A stretch of 64,000 nucleotides of DNA from the NCBI GenBank assembly GCA_013373625.1, contig JABXHM010000028.1, forward strand, positions 111,965 through 175,964. The letters run 5' to 3'. The notes below the pieces were generated by a model. It did not search any database. It was not told where the DNA came from and was given only the letters and a program-made list of their open reading frames with translations. Positions 56,433-63,888 of the stretch are shown one piece after another (position 1 is the first letter of the stretch; every line of letters starts with the position of its first letter). The position numbers and the translations under genes are program-made. Origin of the DNA: Alteromonadaceae bacterium (GTDB taxonomy: Bacteria > Pseudomonadota > Gammaproteobacteria > Enterobacterales > Alteromonadaceae).

Positions 56433-56786
56433 CATTTCCGCGCCAACTGTTGCCCTGATGGGTATTCCCTCAGGATTAAAATCTTCCAAGCAATATACAT
56501 TAATACCGAAATATTCTGGAGTAACGCGTTTGCGATGAAAGGGATAAATACCACATTTCTTACAGAAGTAATGGTGGGCAGTATTCGTATGGAACTGATA
56601 TTCCGTAAGAGAGCTCTCACCGTTTAGCAATGTGAACTTACTCTCATGAACCTTTACCATAAGTGCGTTCTTTCTTTTACATATAGAGCAGTCACAGGTA
56701 GTTAGTTCTGGAAAGTCAGTCACTATTTTGAATTGAACTTCTCCACAATGGCAGCTACCCAAAAATTCCTTTTCAGTCATACACAC
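56427..56786 (-). CDS. GFA/Mss4-like zinc protein (cassette gene)
   Basis: A 119-residue protein with the GFA-family cysteine set: GSCHCGEVQF, CDCSICKRKN and HYFCKKCGIYPFHRK. It probably binds zinc in a Mss4-like fold. Formaldehyde/glutathione activity is known only for the founding member and is not implied. AGGAG lies five bases before the ATG at 56786; a second ATG is at 56780. Its stop is inside attC. Confidence 0.85.
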   Translation of the reverse strand: MCMTEKEFLGSCHCGEVQFKIVTDFPELTTCDCSICKRKNALMVKVHESKFTLLNGESSLTEYQFHTNTAHHYFCKKCGIYPFHRKRVTPEYFGINVYCLEDFNPEGIPIRATVGAEMA

Positions 56787-56794
56787 TCCTGATG

Positions 56795-56810
56795 GTTTAA
56801 CTTGTTAGCT
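56795..56810 (-). other. Collapsed attC: two core sites only 2 bp apart
   Basis: On the minus strand AGCTAAC, AA, GTTAAAC: the two attC core motifs remain, and the palindromic arms of 50-90 bp between them are missing. It separates the GFA gene from the 89-residue membrane gene. Confidence 0.5.
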
Positions 56811-56814
56811 ATAT

Positions 56815-57084
56815 TTACTTGTACAAAGTAAGTTCTGCACCTGAGGGGTTTAATTTGAGTATTATTTGATCATAAAACTCCATTAATATAAACGTGCCAA
56901 AACCAATTACAGCTGTAGGAATTATTTGAACCCACTCAATTGTTGAAAATTGCTCAGTCATTTTGAGAATAATCATCAACACAGAAGATACTAAGCAAAT
57001 CACACTACTAATTTTACCAATACCCAAGAAAATACCCCTTAACCATAGCAATGGATAAAAAAATACAGCTTTAATTATGTTCAT
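56815..57084 (-). CDS. Small membrane protein (cassette gene)
   Basis: An 89-residue protein with two or three hydrophobic segments (VFFYPLLWLRGIFLGIGKIS; VICLVSSVLMIILKM; WVQIIPTAVIGFGTFILM). The ATG at 57084 overlaps the end of the 58-residue ORF by 14 bp. The two may be coupled, or two pieces of one gene split by a frameshift. No family recognised. Confidence 0.6.
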   Translation of the reverse strand: MNIIKAVFFYPLLWLRGIFLGIGKISSVICLVSSVLMIILKMTEQFSTIEWVQIIPTAVIGFGTFILMEFYDQIILKLNPSGAELTLYK

Positions 57085-57247
57085 TAGTTTGGTTCACTCC
57101 AATACTGCCAAAAGCCTTTATTGCTTTTGCATACTCGAGTAAATAACAACCATCTTCAGTCTTTATCGGTTTCGCACGACGCGCAACCGCAAAAAGAAGG
57201 CCTGGTGCCATCGGGACTATCAGGGCAATTAATAAAAAATGACTCAA
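57071..57247 (-). CDS. 58-residue membrane-anchored protein with TTG start (cassette gene)
   Basis: Starts with TTG at 57247 and is therefore easily overlooked. GAGG lies six bases upstream, a strong ribosome site. The product has a hydrophobic N-terminus (HFLLIALIVPMAPGLLFAVA) and a basic to polar tail (RRAKPIKTEDGCYLLEYAKA). It overlaps the next gene by 14 bases. The family is unknown. Confidence 0.6.
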   Translation of the reverse strand: MSHFLLIALIVPMAPGLLFAVARRAKPIKTEDGCYLLEYAKAIKAFGSIGVNQTNEHN

Positions 57248-57261
57248 CTTCTACCTCATAG

Positions 57262-57333
57262 GGTTAAAGCTCGGCAAAGGCGGGAATTCGCTCATAACAC
57301 GCTATCCTTCTGAAGCGAATTCTTAAATTAGGT
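57262..57333 (-). other. Degenerate attC-like site
   Basis: A perfect 9-bp inverted repeat (GAATTCGCT / AGCGAATTC, 57284-57322) lies between ACCTAAT, at the stop of the 96-residue gene, and a GCTTTAACCC end that departs from GTTRRRY. Position and size fit attC; the cores are poor. Confidence 0.45.
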
Positions 57334-57618
57334 TTTAATCTTCCTTATAAAAAGGTTAATTATCGCCACGACTGATATTATTGCCGTAGCAGCCCACACA
57401 ATAAGGACTAGAGTAAAAATTGATAAGTCTCCGTGAATCCCCTGGATATTGGTTACGGTGAGCAACATGCCAACAATCGCTATTGGCAGGGCGACAAGCC
57501 CAATAATTCCGTTGTAGTAGGCTACCTTTTCAAAAGTTGATTTATATTTTCTGTAACCGCCAATACAAACAACATAAGCACAAACGACAGTAAGCAAAAA
57601 TAAAGTTAGCAATTCCAT
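57328..57618 (-). CDS. Small three-segment membrane protein (cassette gene)
   Basis: A 96-residue protein with hydrophobic segments LLTLFLLTVVCAYVVCIGG, GIIGLVALPIAIVGMLLTV and LVLIVWAATAIISVVAIINL, ending in basic RKIKT. No family recognised. It is the only gene between its two attC sites. Confidence 0.65.
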   Translation of the reverse strand: MELLTLFLLTVVCAYVVCIGGYRKYKSTFEKVAYYNGIIGLVALPIAIVGMLLTVTNIQGIHGDLSIFTLVLIVWAATAIISVVAIINLFIRKIKT

Positions 57619-57636
57619 TTAATTAATCACCTGTGA

Positions 57637-57709
57637 GCCTTAAGGTCCGCATTTGCGGCTGGTTTGCAGCGCAGCGGAAAACCAGTCCGACAATATGCGC
57701 TTGTTAGAT
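57637..57709 (-). other. attC recombination site (about 73 bp)
   Basis: Minus strand: ATCTAACAAGCGCAT, containing the AIPR gene's stop, then arms CTGGTTT/AAACCAG, CGG/CCG and CGCAT/ATGCG in nested order. It ends in a degenerate CCTTAAGGC core. This is the expected folded-site layout. Confidence 0.75.
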
Positions 57710-59422
57710 TTTTTCTTCACCATAGGCCCCTAAAATCTGATCCGTCATAGCTCGGGATTTGAGTGCTTGCTTATCCTCTACATCTGCCCCAGATTTATCA
57801 ATAATCTTGACTGCCTCAAGAAAGATAGCTGGGTAAACATTTTCATCATTAAGCTTATCTATAATTGGAGTACAAAAACGTTCACATTTCTTCTGACTAT
57901 TCAATGGTGGAAACTCTTCTGTACTCGAGATCATAGGGACGAGCATTAATATATAGAAACGAACTTTCTTATACTTCTTATCGATAGTGCCATTTATAAA
58001 TAGCGAATCTAGCCGATAGAATGCCAGTCCCGCCATGTAGTATGGCGAAAACTGATGATCTTCTTCAAATAATTTGGACCCAGGATTACCCATAGTTTTT
58101 ACCAAAGTACCTAGGTATGTGGTAACCATGTGTGGATTTTTGCTGAACATGGCTGAGTAAGATTTGATCTGATTTGCAATGGTTATTACTTTTCTTTTAA
58201 CAACATTTCTATCGGAGTTGTATTCCTTAGCCCTCCTTTCATAGAAAAGCTTACCCTCACCATTTATCGAAGAGTAATAGTGTTGAAGATTCTTTTGAAA
58301 GTCTGACATCGCAGCAAGCTGTTCTTTTTTAATTGCCGTTTGGTTATTTGTCGAAACTGTAATTTTAGATTTTACGTCTTCATCTTTCGTTACAATTAGT
58401 CGCAAAGGAATATTGATGTTATCGATGTTTTCATTATTGCGATTTTCATATAAAACATTACTTGTTTGGCAACCATTTACAATCTGATAATCAGTAATCG
58501 TTAGTGAATTTGCTGAAGTTTTAATGGAGTCTGCAACAATCGTTACCCCATTATTCAGAACGCTAAACAACTCGGGCAATTCACTATTTAATGTTTCATT
58601 GATGTTACTATTGACTAAATTCCCAACTCCCTGAAAATCACGAACATTATCATCAAAGATGCTTTGAATATTGCCGTTATCGTCTATTAATAATTTTCGA
58701 AACTCCGAGAACGGAAGAACGCCGTAAAATGATTGATCGATACCATCAATATCAGGTAGGGTGATTTTGTTTGCAAATGTGAATTTGGTTGTTATTGGAT
58801 TTTTAGTCCTTCGATAAAGCTTTCCGAGCTCATTTGCTCCGAGCACCTTTGCTTCAATACGCTCGAATAGGTTGTAACTTTCTAAGTCAGCCACAGAAGA
58901 ACTGACCACAGCTGATACATTTTGGTCATCATTTACTACACCCGTAGTAATGTAATAGCTCTTACATACTGGGTTTTCCTTAAAATCTGACGCATTATCT
59001 AGCAGATACTCAGAAATCTCCGAGTATTTTTTAATGTCATCATTTCTAGCAAGTTTTGGACTTTCACTAAAGAAATCACTAATTCCAAAGTAGAATGCGT
59101 GCATCTCTTTGGTGTCAAAGTTAGATGATGTTTTTGCCTGAATAAACAGATACGTTACTTCCAAATAACCATTTGCTTCAAGGAGGCTATCAATTTCATC
59201 TGTATCTTCAACTAGGTGCCCATTTACGATGATGGCTATTCCGTCAATGCCCGTATCCGCGCCGGCTCCGACGGTAATATTCTTTACGTCGAATGTCTTA
59301 TTATATTCATTAGCTAGAACAGAGAAATTACAAAACATTTCAAAGTCAGTAGCTTCATCGCTTGGTCCCATTTCCTGAGCTTCTAGAAAATCCTGTAAAA
59401 GCTTTTTAGATATTCTGTCCAT
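57704..59422 (-). CDS. AIPR family protein, probable phage-defence factor (cassette gene)
   Basis: A 572-residue soluble protein. The AIPR (abortive infection phage resistance) core is recognised at about residues 275-440: LFSVLNNGVTIVADS, YQIVNGCQTSNVLYEN, STNNQTAIKKEQLAA, FYERRAKEYNSD. The N-terminal part (GADTGIDGIAI ... LFIQAKTSS) looks like a PD-(D/E)xK-type nuclease centre with a D-Q-x-K arrangement. Known AIPR proteins abort phage infection; this one is inferred from motifs only. The start has a GGAAAG upstream. The stop lies in an attC. Confidence 0.82.
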   Translation of the reverse strand: MDRISKKLLQDFLEAQEMGPSDEATDFEMFCNFSVLANEYNKTFDVKNITVGAGADTGIDGIAIIVNGHLVEDTDEIDSLLEANGYLEVTYLFIQAKTSSNFDTKEMHAFYFGISDFFSESPKLARNDDIKKYSEISEYLLDNASDFKENPVCKSYYITTGVVNDDQNVSAVVSSSVADLESYNLFERIEAKVLGANELGKLYRRTKNPITTKFTFANKITLPDIDGIDQSFYGVLPFSEFRKLLIDDNGNIQSIFDDNVRDFQGVGNLVNSNINETLNSELPELFSVLNNGVTIVADSIKTSANSLTITDYQIVNGCQTSNVLYENRNNENIDNINIPLRLIVTKDEDVKSKITVSTNNQTAIKKEQLAAMSDFQKNLQHYYSSINGEGKLFYERRAKEYNSDRNVVKRKVITIANQIKSYSAMFSKNPHMVTTYLGTLVKTMGNPGSKLFEEDHQFSPYYMAGLAFYRLDSLFINGTIDKKYKKVRFYILMLVPMISSTEEFPPLNSQKKCERFCTPIIDKLNDENVYPAIFLEAVKIIDKSGADVEDKQALKSRAMTDQILGAYGEEKI

Positions 59423-59461
59423 TACTTTCCTTTTATAGCCGGAGTGGTAATCTTTATTGAA

Positions 59462-59530
59462 ATCTAACGCCCAACTCAGCGGGCAAATTGAGCGCAGCGA
59501 AATTTGATCCGCTGCAGTTGCTTGTTAGCT
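59462..59530 (-). other. attC recombination site (69 bp)
   Basis: The clearest site. Minus strand AGCTAACAAGCAACT to AGTTGGGCGTTAGAT, with nested arms CAACT/AGTTG, AGCGG/CCGCT and CAAATT/AATTTG. Both core motifs are near consensus. Confidence 0.85.
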
Positions 59531-59554
59531 CTCGCCATTCGACTGGGCTCGATT

Positions 59555-60784
59555 TTACTTGCTCCAAATAGCAAGGATGGGTTGAATAGCGTTCATCGTT
59601 GTTGCATCCATGATCTCCTGATCCCCAAAAGAAATTACTTCACCATCTCGGAAAAATGGGGCTGAAAAACAGTAGCTATCACCTTCATTCGTTGCGCCAA
59701 CAAGCATGAGAACTTCCTGTCGTGATGGTGCTTCAGCTGCACCTCGATATGGATTCATTGGATCAAATTTTGCACCCCAAGCTTCAGAAACCATGATGAA
59801 CGAATCGGCTCCAATTCGCTCCACTGTTGATGCCAAATTTCGCATGGTCATGTATTTATCAGCTTTATCTTCGTTTCTAATCTCGATAATTTCCGCAAGC
59901 GTCTTTCCAACGAAAATCATCGCCAAATGAATATGGTAGCCGTCTTTTTGGAGAACACATTTGGCTTGCTCGAAGAAAAACTCACACTGTTCTTTGAAAG
60001 ACTTCGAAGTTAAGCTACCAGTCTCACCCTTTTCGCGAAACAAAGGTGTGTCACCATATTTTTCTTCGATCGACGCGCGGTCGCTCTCATCCAAAGAAAC
60101 GCTTTCTGAGCCAATTACTGCAGGCACTAACGTTTTACCACATACCTTCATCAAGATAGACCGCATTTCTAGCTGTTCATGCATGCATGGGGGTAATTTA
60201 GGCGTACTAGAACCACGATCTTTTGATGCATCAGAATTTGGAGCGTCGTATAATAGCCCAGCTACTGCTGACCAGCATTCACTAAGCAATTCCCCCAACT
60301 CATGATTAGGGTAGTTTTTGTCTATCCATCGGCGCTGAAGTTTTACATAAGAGTTTTCAAAAACTTCCACTGGAAGGCCAAGAGAAACAGTCTTGGCGTA
60401 TACCTCTGCGTTTGTTAGGTTCGGGTTGTAATCTTCTTCGAATATCTTAACTTCACCGGCCAAATATGAGCCTATAACTTCTATTCGCAGCTTACTAAGC
60501 AGCTCCAGATCCCCTCTCTTCACAATGTAATTTCGTGCGTCTACAAGCCATCGTAGTGAGGGGTTCCCGCGCATCCTTTCCTGCCATGGTCCATACCATG
60601 AATCAAAACCTGGAATTTCTCGCTTGTTCGCCTGTAGTACAAACGTGATGTTTCTAAGTTCTTGGATGCAGGAGTTTATAGCTATTCGAAAGTCATTAGG
60701 TTCGAAGTAGCTATCAACTGCTTTGTGCCAGTGCGACTTCGCATCAAACAGTCTTCGAAATGCTGGCTTTAATGATTCATCCAT
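59555..60784 (-). CDS. Unknown 409-residue protein (cassette gene)
   Basis: A soluble protein without signal or membrane segment. The N-terminal 120 residues are helical with WLVDARNYIVKRGDLELLSK, faintly like HEPN-type helices but not assigned. The middle is acidic. The C-terminal part has strands ADSFIMVSEAWGAKF and VLMLVGATNEGDSYCF. No catalytic motif recognised. It is unusually large for a cassette gene and lies alone between two attC sites. The ATG at 60784 follows a short non-coding leader. Confidence 0.7.
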   Translation of the reverse strand: MDESLKPAFRRLFDAKSHWHKAVDSYFEPNDFRIAINSCIQELRNITFVLQANKREIPGFDSWYGPWQERMRGNPSLRWLVDARNYIVKRGDLELLSKLRIEVIGSYLAGEVKIFEEDYNPNLTNAEVYAKTVSLGLPVEVFENSYVKLQRRWIDKNYPNHELGELLSECWSAVAGLLYDAPNSDASKDRGSSTPKLPPCMHEQLEMRSILMKVCGKTLVPAVIGSESVSLDESDRASIEEKYGDTPLFREKGETGSLTSKSFKEQCEFFFEQAKCVLQKDGYHIHLAMIFVGKTLAEIIEIRNEDKADKYMTMRNLASTVERIGADSFIMVSEAWGAKFDPMNPYRGAAEAPSRQEVLMLVGATNEGDSYCFSAPFFRDGEVISFGDQEIMDATTMNAIQPILAIWSK

Positions 60785-60805
60785 ACTTTATCGACCTGAG
60801 AAAAG

Positions 60806-60905
60806 AGCTAACGCCTTACTAATGGGCTCATAAATGCTTGGCTAAAATTAGCGACGAAGGAGCGCAAGCCAAGCGTTTTGCGCCCTTTTGAGTAACTTGT
60901 TAGCT
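60806..60905 (-). other. attC recombination site (100 bp)
   Basis: Minus strand AGCTAACAAGTTACT to AGTAAGGCGTTAGCT with arms GGGC/GCCC and GCTTGGCT/AGCCAAGC around an AT-rich tip. The stop of the 72-residue gene lies in its first core. Confidence 0.82.
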
Positions 60906-61118
60906 GCCGCCTATATCAGGCTTTGATAATTTATCTATACCGTGTATTAAAGTTGGAAAGCCTATTAGGAAAAAGATCATAAAGAACCATATATATTCTT
61001 CGTCAAAATATAAACCGCGATCATAGAATTGGATTAAAAAGCAAAATGAGATTAACGAAAGTGCAACACCTAAAGTAAAAGGTAATGCTTTAAGCCAAAA
61101 AGAAATAACTGATTTCAT
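60900..61118 (-). CDS. Small membrane protein (cassette gene)
   Basis: A 72-residue protein with two hydrophobic segments (LPFTLGVALSLISFCFLIQF; YIWFFMIFFLIGFPTLIHGI) and a short tail. It starts two bases after the stop of the 48-residue gene, so they share a cassette. No family recognised. Confidence 0.65.
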   Translation of the reverse strand: MKSVISFWLKALPFTLGVALSLISFCFLIQFYDRGLYFDEEYIWFFMIFFLIGFPTLIHGIDKLSKPDIGGS

Positions 61119-61120
61119 AA

Positions 61121-61267
61121 CTAATTTAACCTACCTTCTAAGTCCGTTACTCGCCACTCTAGATCTAATGCTTCATCTTGTGCTGACAAGCCGATACCTA
61201 TACTCAACATTACTGCAAATATGATAAATGCAGATATCGCTATTTTTACAAGAGTTCCTTTTTGCAT
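61121..61267 (-). CDS. 48-residue membrane protein (cassette gene)
   Basis: A short ORF with a perfect AGGAGGTGTT ribosome site just before its ATG (61267). The product has one hydrophobic segment (TLVKIAISAFIIFAVMLSIG) and an acidic coiled end (DEALDLEWRVTDLEGRLN). It is the first gene of the array. No family recognised. Confidence 0.7.
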   Translation of the reverse strand: MQKGTLVKIAISAFIIFAVMLSIGIGLSAQDEALDLEWRVTDLEGRLN

Positions 61268-61281
61268 AACACCTCCTAGGC

Positions 61282-61300
61282 AGCTAACAGTTTATTAGAT
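61282..61300 (-). other. Right-end recombination core, collapsed attC or attI-like
   Basis: Minus strand ATCTAAT, AAACT, GTTAGCT: an attC-like pair five bases apart, immediately before the first cassette. It could be the residue of an attC or an attI. No integrase gene adjoins it. Confidence 0.4.
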
Positions 61301-61605
61301 CCCAAAGTGGTTTAATCAACTACACACTTTAGTGTAAAAATAATTTCTTAAACTACGCCGTATTCGGTCAAAATCAAAGTATTGTATAAAAATAAATCAA
61401 TTTTTATGCGCATTTCGGGTAAATTATACCAATATGGTGGGCTATTTTTTGCGGCCTAATCGGCCAATCGGTGAAGCTGCAACCCTGTTGATTTGCTAAG
61501 TGAGCAATTGCCAGAAAATGGCTTTTGGGTTTTTGAGCGGGAAGTTTTGGTGCTGCTGAATGCCTGTTGGGCCAGGGCTTTATTGCGAAGCGCTATGCTT
61601 AAATA
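61301..61605. other. Gene-free junction between cassette array and envZ
   Basis: AT-rich until about 61440, then backbone-like. It contains ACACT/AGTGT and GGCC-type inverted repeats and a TTTACA that might begin an array promoter toward the left. No ORF is supported; one long plus-strand frame runs on into envZ and is a shadow. Confidence 0.4.
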
Positions 61606-62946
61606 TTACAACCCCTCACTGGGCAACCAAAACTCGGCTATTAAGCCTGAGTCTGGGTGGTTACGCAAATCGATGTGGCCGCCATGCATCTCGATAATAC
61701 GTTTGCTAATGGCAAGGCCGAGGCCTGAGCCGCTGGAGCCTCTGGCGGAATCACCTTGTGAGAACGGCCGGAAAACGCTTTGCAGGCTTTCTTCGGGAAT
61801 ACCCTGGCCAAAATCGCGCACTGCACACACTACGCGTTGCTGCTTTTTATCAAAATAGGTTTTAATTTCGATGTTGTGGCTGCCGTAGCGAAAGGCATTT
61901 TCGATGAGGTTTTCCAGTACCCGTTTAATGGCAACTTTACGCAATAAAATATTGGGTAAGGGGTTCAAATCCAGTGCAATGGTTTGGCGCTCGTCGGCGT
62001 CGCGGTTAAATTGCTGATTGGTGTTTCTGGCGTTAACCAATTCGGTGATGAGCGGGTTAATATTAATTACGGTTTGTTTTTCCTGCTGTTCCTGACGGGC
62101 GTATTCAATAAACTGATCGATAATGGCGTTCATGTCTTCAATGTCGCTGATGATACCGTCTTTTACCCAGTCCTGATCTTCGGGGAGCATTTCGGTAGCC
62201 AGGCGAATACGGGTTAACGGCGTGCGCAGGTCGTGAGATATGCCTGCCGTCATTACCATGCGGTCATGCTCCAGCTGTTTAATGCCCTGGTTCATGCGGT
62301 TAAAGGCTTTGGTTACCTCAATCATTTCGCTGGTGCCATCTTCTTTTAACGGTGGCGGAAACTGCCCGCGGCCCACCTTAATGGCCGCGCGCTGCAAGGC
62401 GCTCAGCGGGCGGTTGAGCCGCAATACAAACAGCCAGCCACCGCCCACACTTAAAATACCAATGAGCAACAGGTACAGCGTTAGCGGGAAAATATTGGCT
62501 TCACTCAGGCCATACACCGGAATGCGGATCCAGGTGTCGGGTAAGCTGGCAATGCTCATCCACACATAATAGGGCGTATCGTGCTGATCAAGCTGCGGGG
62601 CACTAATGCGTACTTCGGCATCTTCGCCGAGTTGTTCCGATACCTGATTCGACATGAACTGATAAAAGGTCGACTGGCCGAGTCGGGCGCGTTTGGCTTC
62701 GCGGGCGTTAAAAAGACGAATGCCGGTTTGTTCTCTCAGTTGCTCGCGGTAGGCCGGATCATCCAACTGCTCGGTATGGGTTTTTAAGGTGGCGGCCTGG
62801 GTGGCAATTAAACTATTAATTTGTTCATAGCTGGGGCGAATAAAGTACATCGTTACCGACAAATAGGACACCACCTGATTTATCAGTAGCAATACGCCAA
62901 TCAGCAATACTGTCTGGCCGAACGCGCTTTTGGGGAGTAACCGCAC
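61606..62946 (-). CDS. envZ: Osmolarity sensor histidine kinase EnvZ
   Basis: A 446-residue sensor kinase. Two membrane segments ([40 protein letters not shown]) flank a periplasmic domain. HAMP follows, then the H-box [16 protein letters not shown]-box [10 protein letters not shown], and G-boxes DFGQGIPEE and [11 protein letters not shown]. It phosphorylates and dephosphorylates OmpR. It lies 12 bp after ompR on the same strand. Confidence 0.97.
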   Translation of the reverse strand: MRLLPKSAFGQTVLLIGVLLLINQVVSYLSVTMYFIRPSYEQINSLIATQAATLKTHTEQLDDPAYREQLREQTGIRLFNAREAKRARLGQSTFYQFMSNQVSEQLGEDAEVRISAPQLDQHDTPYYVWMSIASLPDTWIRIPVYGLSEANIFPLTLYLLLIGILSVGGGWLFVLRLNRPLSALQRAAIKVGRGQFPPPLKEDGTSEMIEVTKAFNRMNQGIKQLEHDRMVMTAGISHDLRTPLTRIRLATEMLPEDQDWVKDGIISDIEDMNAIIDQFIEYARQEQQEKQTVININPLITELVNARNTNQQFNRDADERQTIALDLNPLPNILLRKVAIKRVLENLIENAFRYGSHNIEIKTYFDKKQQRVVCAVRDFGQGIPEESLQSVFRPFSQGDSARGSSGSGLGLAISKRIIEMHGGHIDLRNHPDSGLIAEFWLPSEGL

Positions 62947-62958
62947 AGTAAGGCGGGC

Positions 62959-63681
62959 TTACACTATCGCGCCGTCGGGCACAAATACGTAGCCAAGGCC
63001 CCATACCGTTTGAATATAGCGTGGATGCGCCGGATCGTCTTCGAGCATGCGGCGTAAACGCGAAACCTGTACATCAATACTGCGCTCCAGTGCACTGTAG
63101 TCGCGGCCACGGGCCAGGTTCATGAGTTTATCGCGCGAGAGCGGCTCCCGTGGGTGAGTCACCAGCGATTTAAGTACCGCAAATTCGCCGCTGGTCAGTG
63201 CCAATGGCTTACCGTTGGCGGTCATTTCGCGGGTGGCTAGGTTTAGGCGGTATTCCCCGAACTCTACAATTTGTTCTTCCATTGACGGCGCGCCTGGCGC
63301 TTCAATGGTTTGCCGGCGCAATACTGCTTTGGCTCTGGCCAGCAGTTCACGGGGGTTAAAGGGTTTTGGCAGGTAATCATCGGCGCCCATTTCAAGGCCA
63401 ATAATGCGGTCTACTTCGTCACCTTTGGCGGTAAGCATAATAATGGGCATTTTGCTTTCGGCCTGACGCAGTCGGCGGCAAATCGACAGGCCGTCTTCGC
63501 CCGGCAGCATTAAATCAAGCACCATCAAATGAAAATTTTCACGCTCCAGCAGACGATCCATCTGTTCGGAATTGGCCGCAGTACGCACCTGAAAACCCTG
63601 CTCAACAAGATAACGCTCAAGCAAACTACGTAAACGCATATCGTCATCGACGACTAATATTTTTGATGTTTCCTGACCCAT
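62959..63681 (-). CDS. ompR: Response regulator OmpR
   Basis: A receiver domain (VVDDDMRLR; phospho-acceptor Asp in LMVLDLMLPGEDG; Lys in YLPKPF) joined to a winged-helix DNA-binding domain (LTSGEFAVLKSLVTHPREPL, RDYSALERSIDVQVSRLRRM, IQTVWGLGYVFVP). The ATG at 63681 (MGQETSKILV) has GAGG five bases upstream; the frame opens at 63699. First gene of ompR-envZ. Confidence 0.97.
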   Translation of the reverse strand: MGQETSKILVVDDDMRLRSLLERYLVEQGFQVRTAANSEQMDRLLERENFHLMVLDLMLPGEDGLSICRRLRQAESKMPIIMLTAKGDEVDRIIGLEMGADDYLPKPFNPRELLARAKAVLRRQTIEAPGAPSMEEQIVEFGEYRLNLATREMTANGKPLALTSGEFAVLKSLVTHPREPLSRDKLMNLARGRDYSALERSIDVQVSRLRRMLEDDPAHPRYIQTVWGLGYVFVPDGAIV

Positions 63682-63784
63682 TTTTGCCTCAATTACCAAC
63701 GTACGCTACATCTTTACCAGCATAACTATAACCGCAAGTGCTGGCAGACAAAAGTGCTCAAATGTGTCACACGAGGCTTGATTG

Positions 63785-63813
63785 TTACAAAGCGTGTCAA
63801 ATACGCTTTGTAA
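63785..63813. repeat. Perfect 11-bp inverted repeat upstream of ompR
   Basis: TTACAAAGCGT and ACGCTTTGTAA around GTCAAAT. It stands between the partial gene and ompR, without a T-run on the minus strand. It could end the upstream transcript or bind a regulator. Confidence 0.55.
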
Positions 63814-63888
63814 GGGGGTGCAGTAGTGCGTTGTGACTGCGCCACAGAGTGCAAAACCGGGGGTGTTGACTAACGATGTAAGGCCTGG

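Larger units (their letters stand above)
55600..61300 (-). mobile_element. Integron cassette array without integrase (CALIN), about 5.7 kb
   Basis: Seven or so short minus-strand transcription units are divided by 69-100-bp imperfect palindromes. Their ends follow the attC rule: CTAACAAG just at or after the gene's stop, and GCGTTAG or a variant before the next gene. Two collapsed sites are also present. Most stops coincide with the CTAAC of the following attC. The base composition is visibly AT-richer than the flanks. No intI is found: to the right comes envZ. The limits are inferred from the outermost attC-like motifs and are not exact. Confidence 0.75.

Noticed and set aside
61493..61858. 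121-codon plus-strand ORF
   Set aside because: Most of it lies antisense to the well-supported envZ gene. Its protein has no recognisable pattern.
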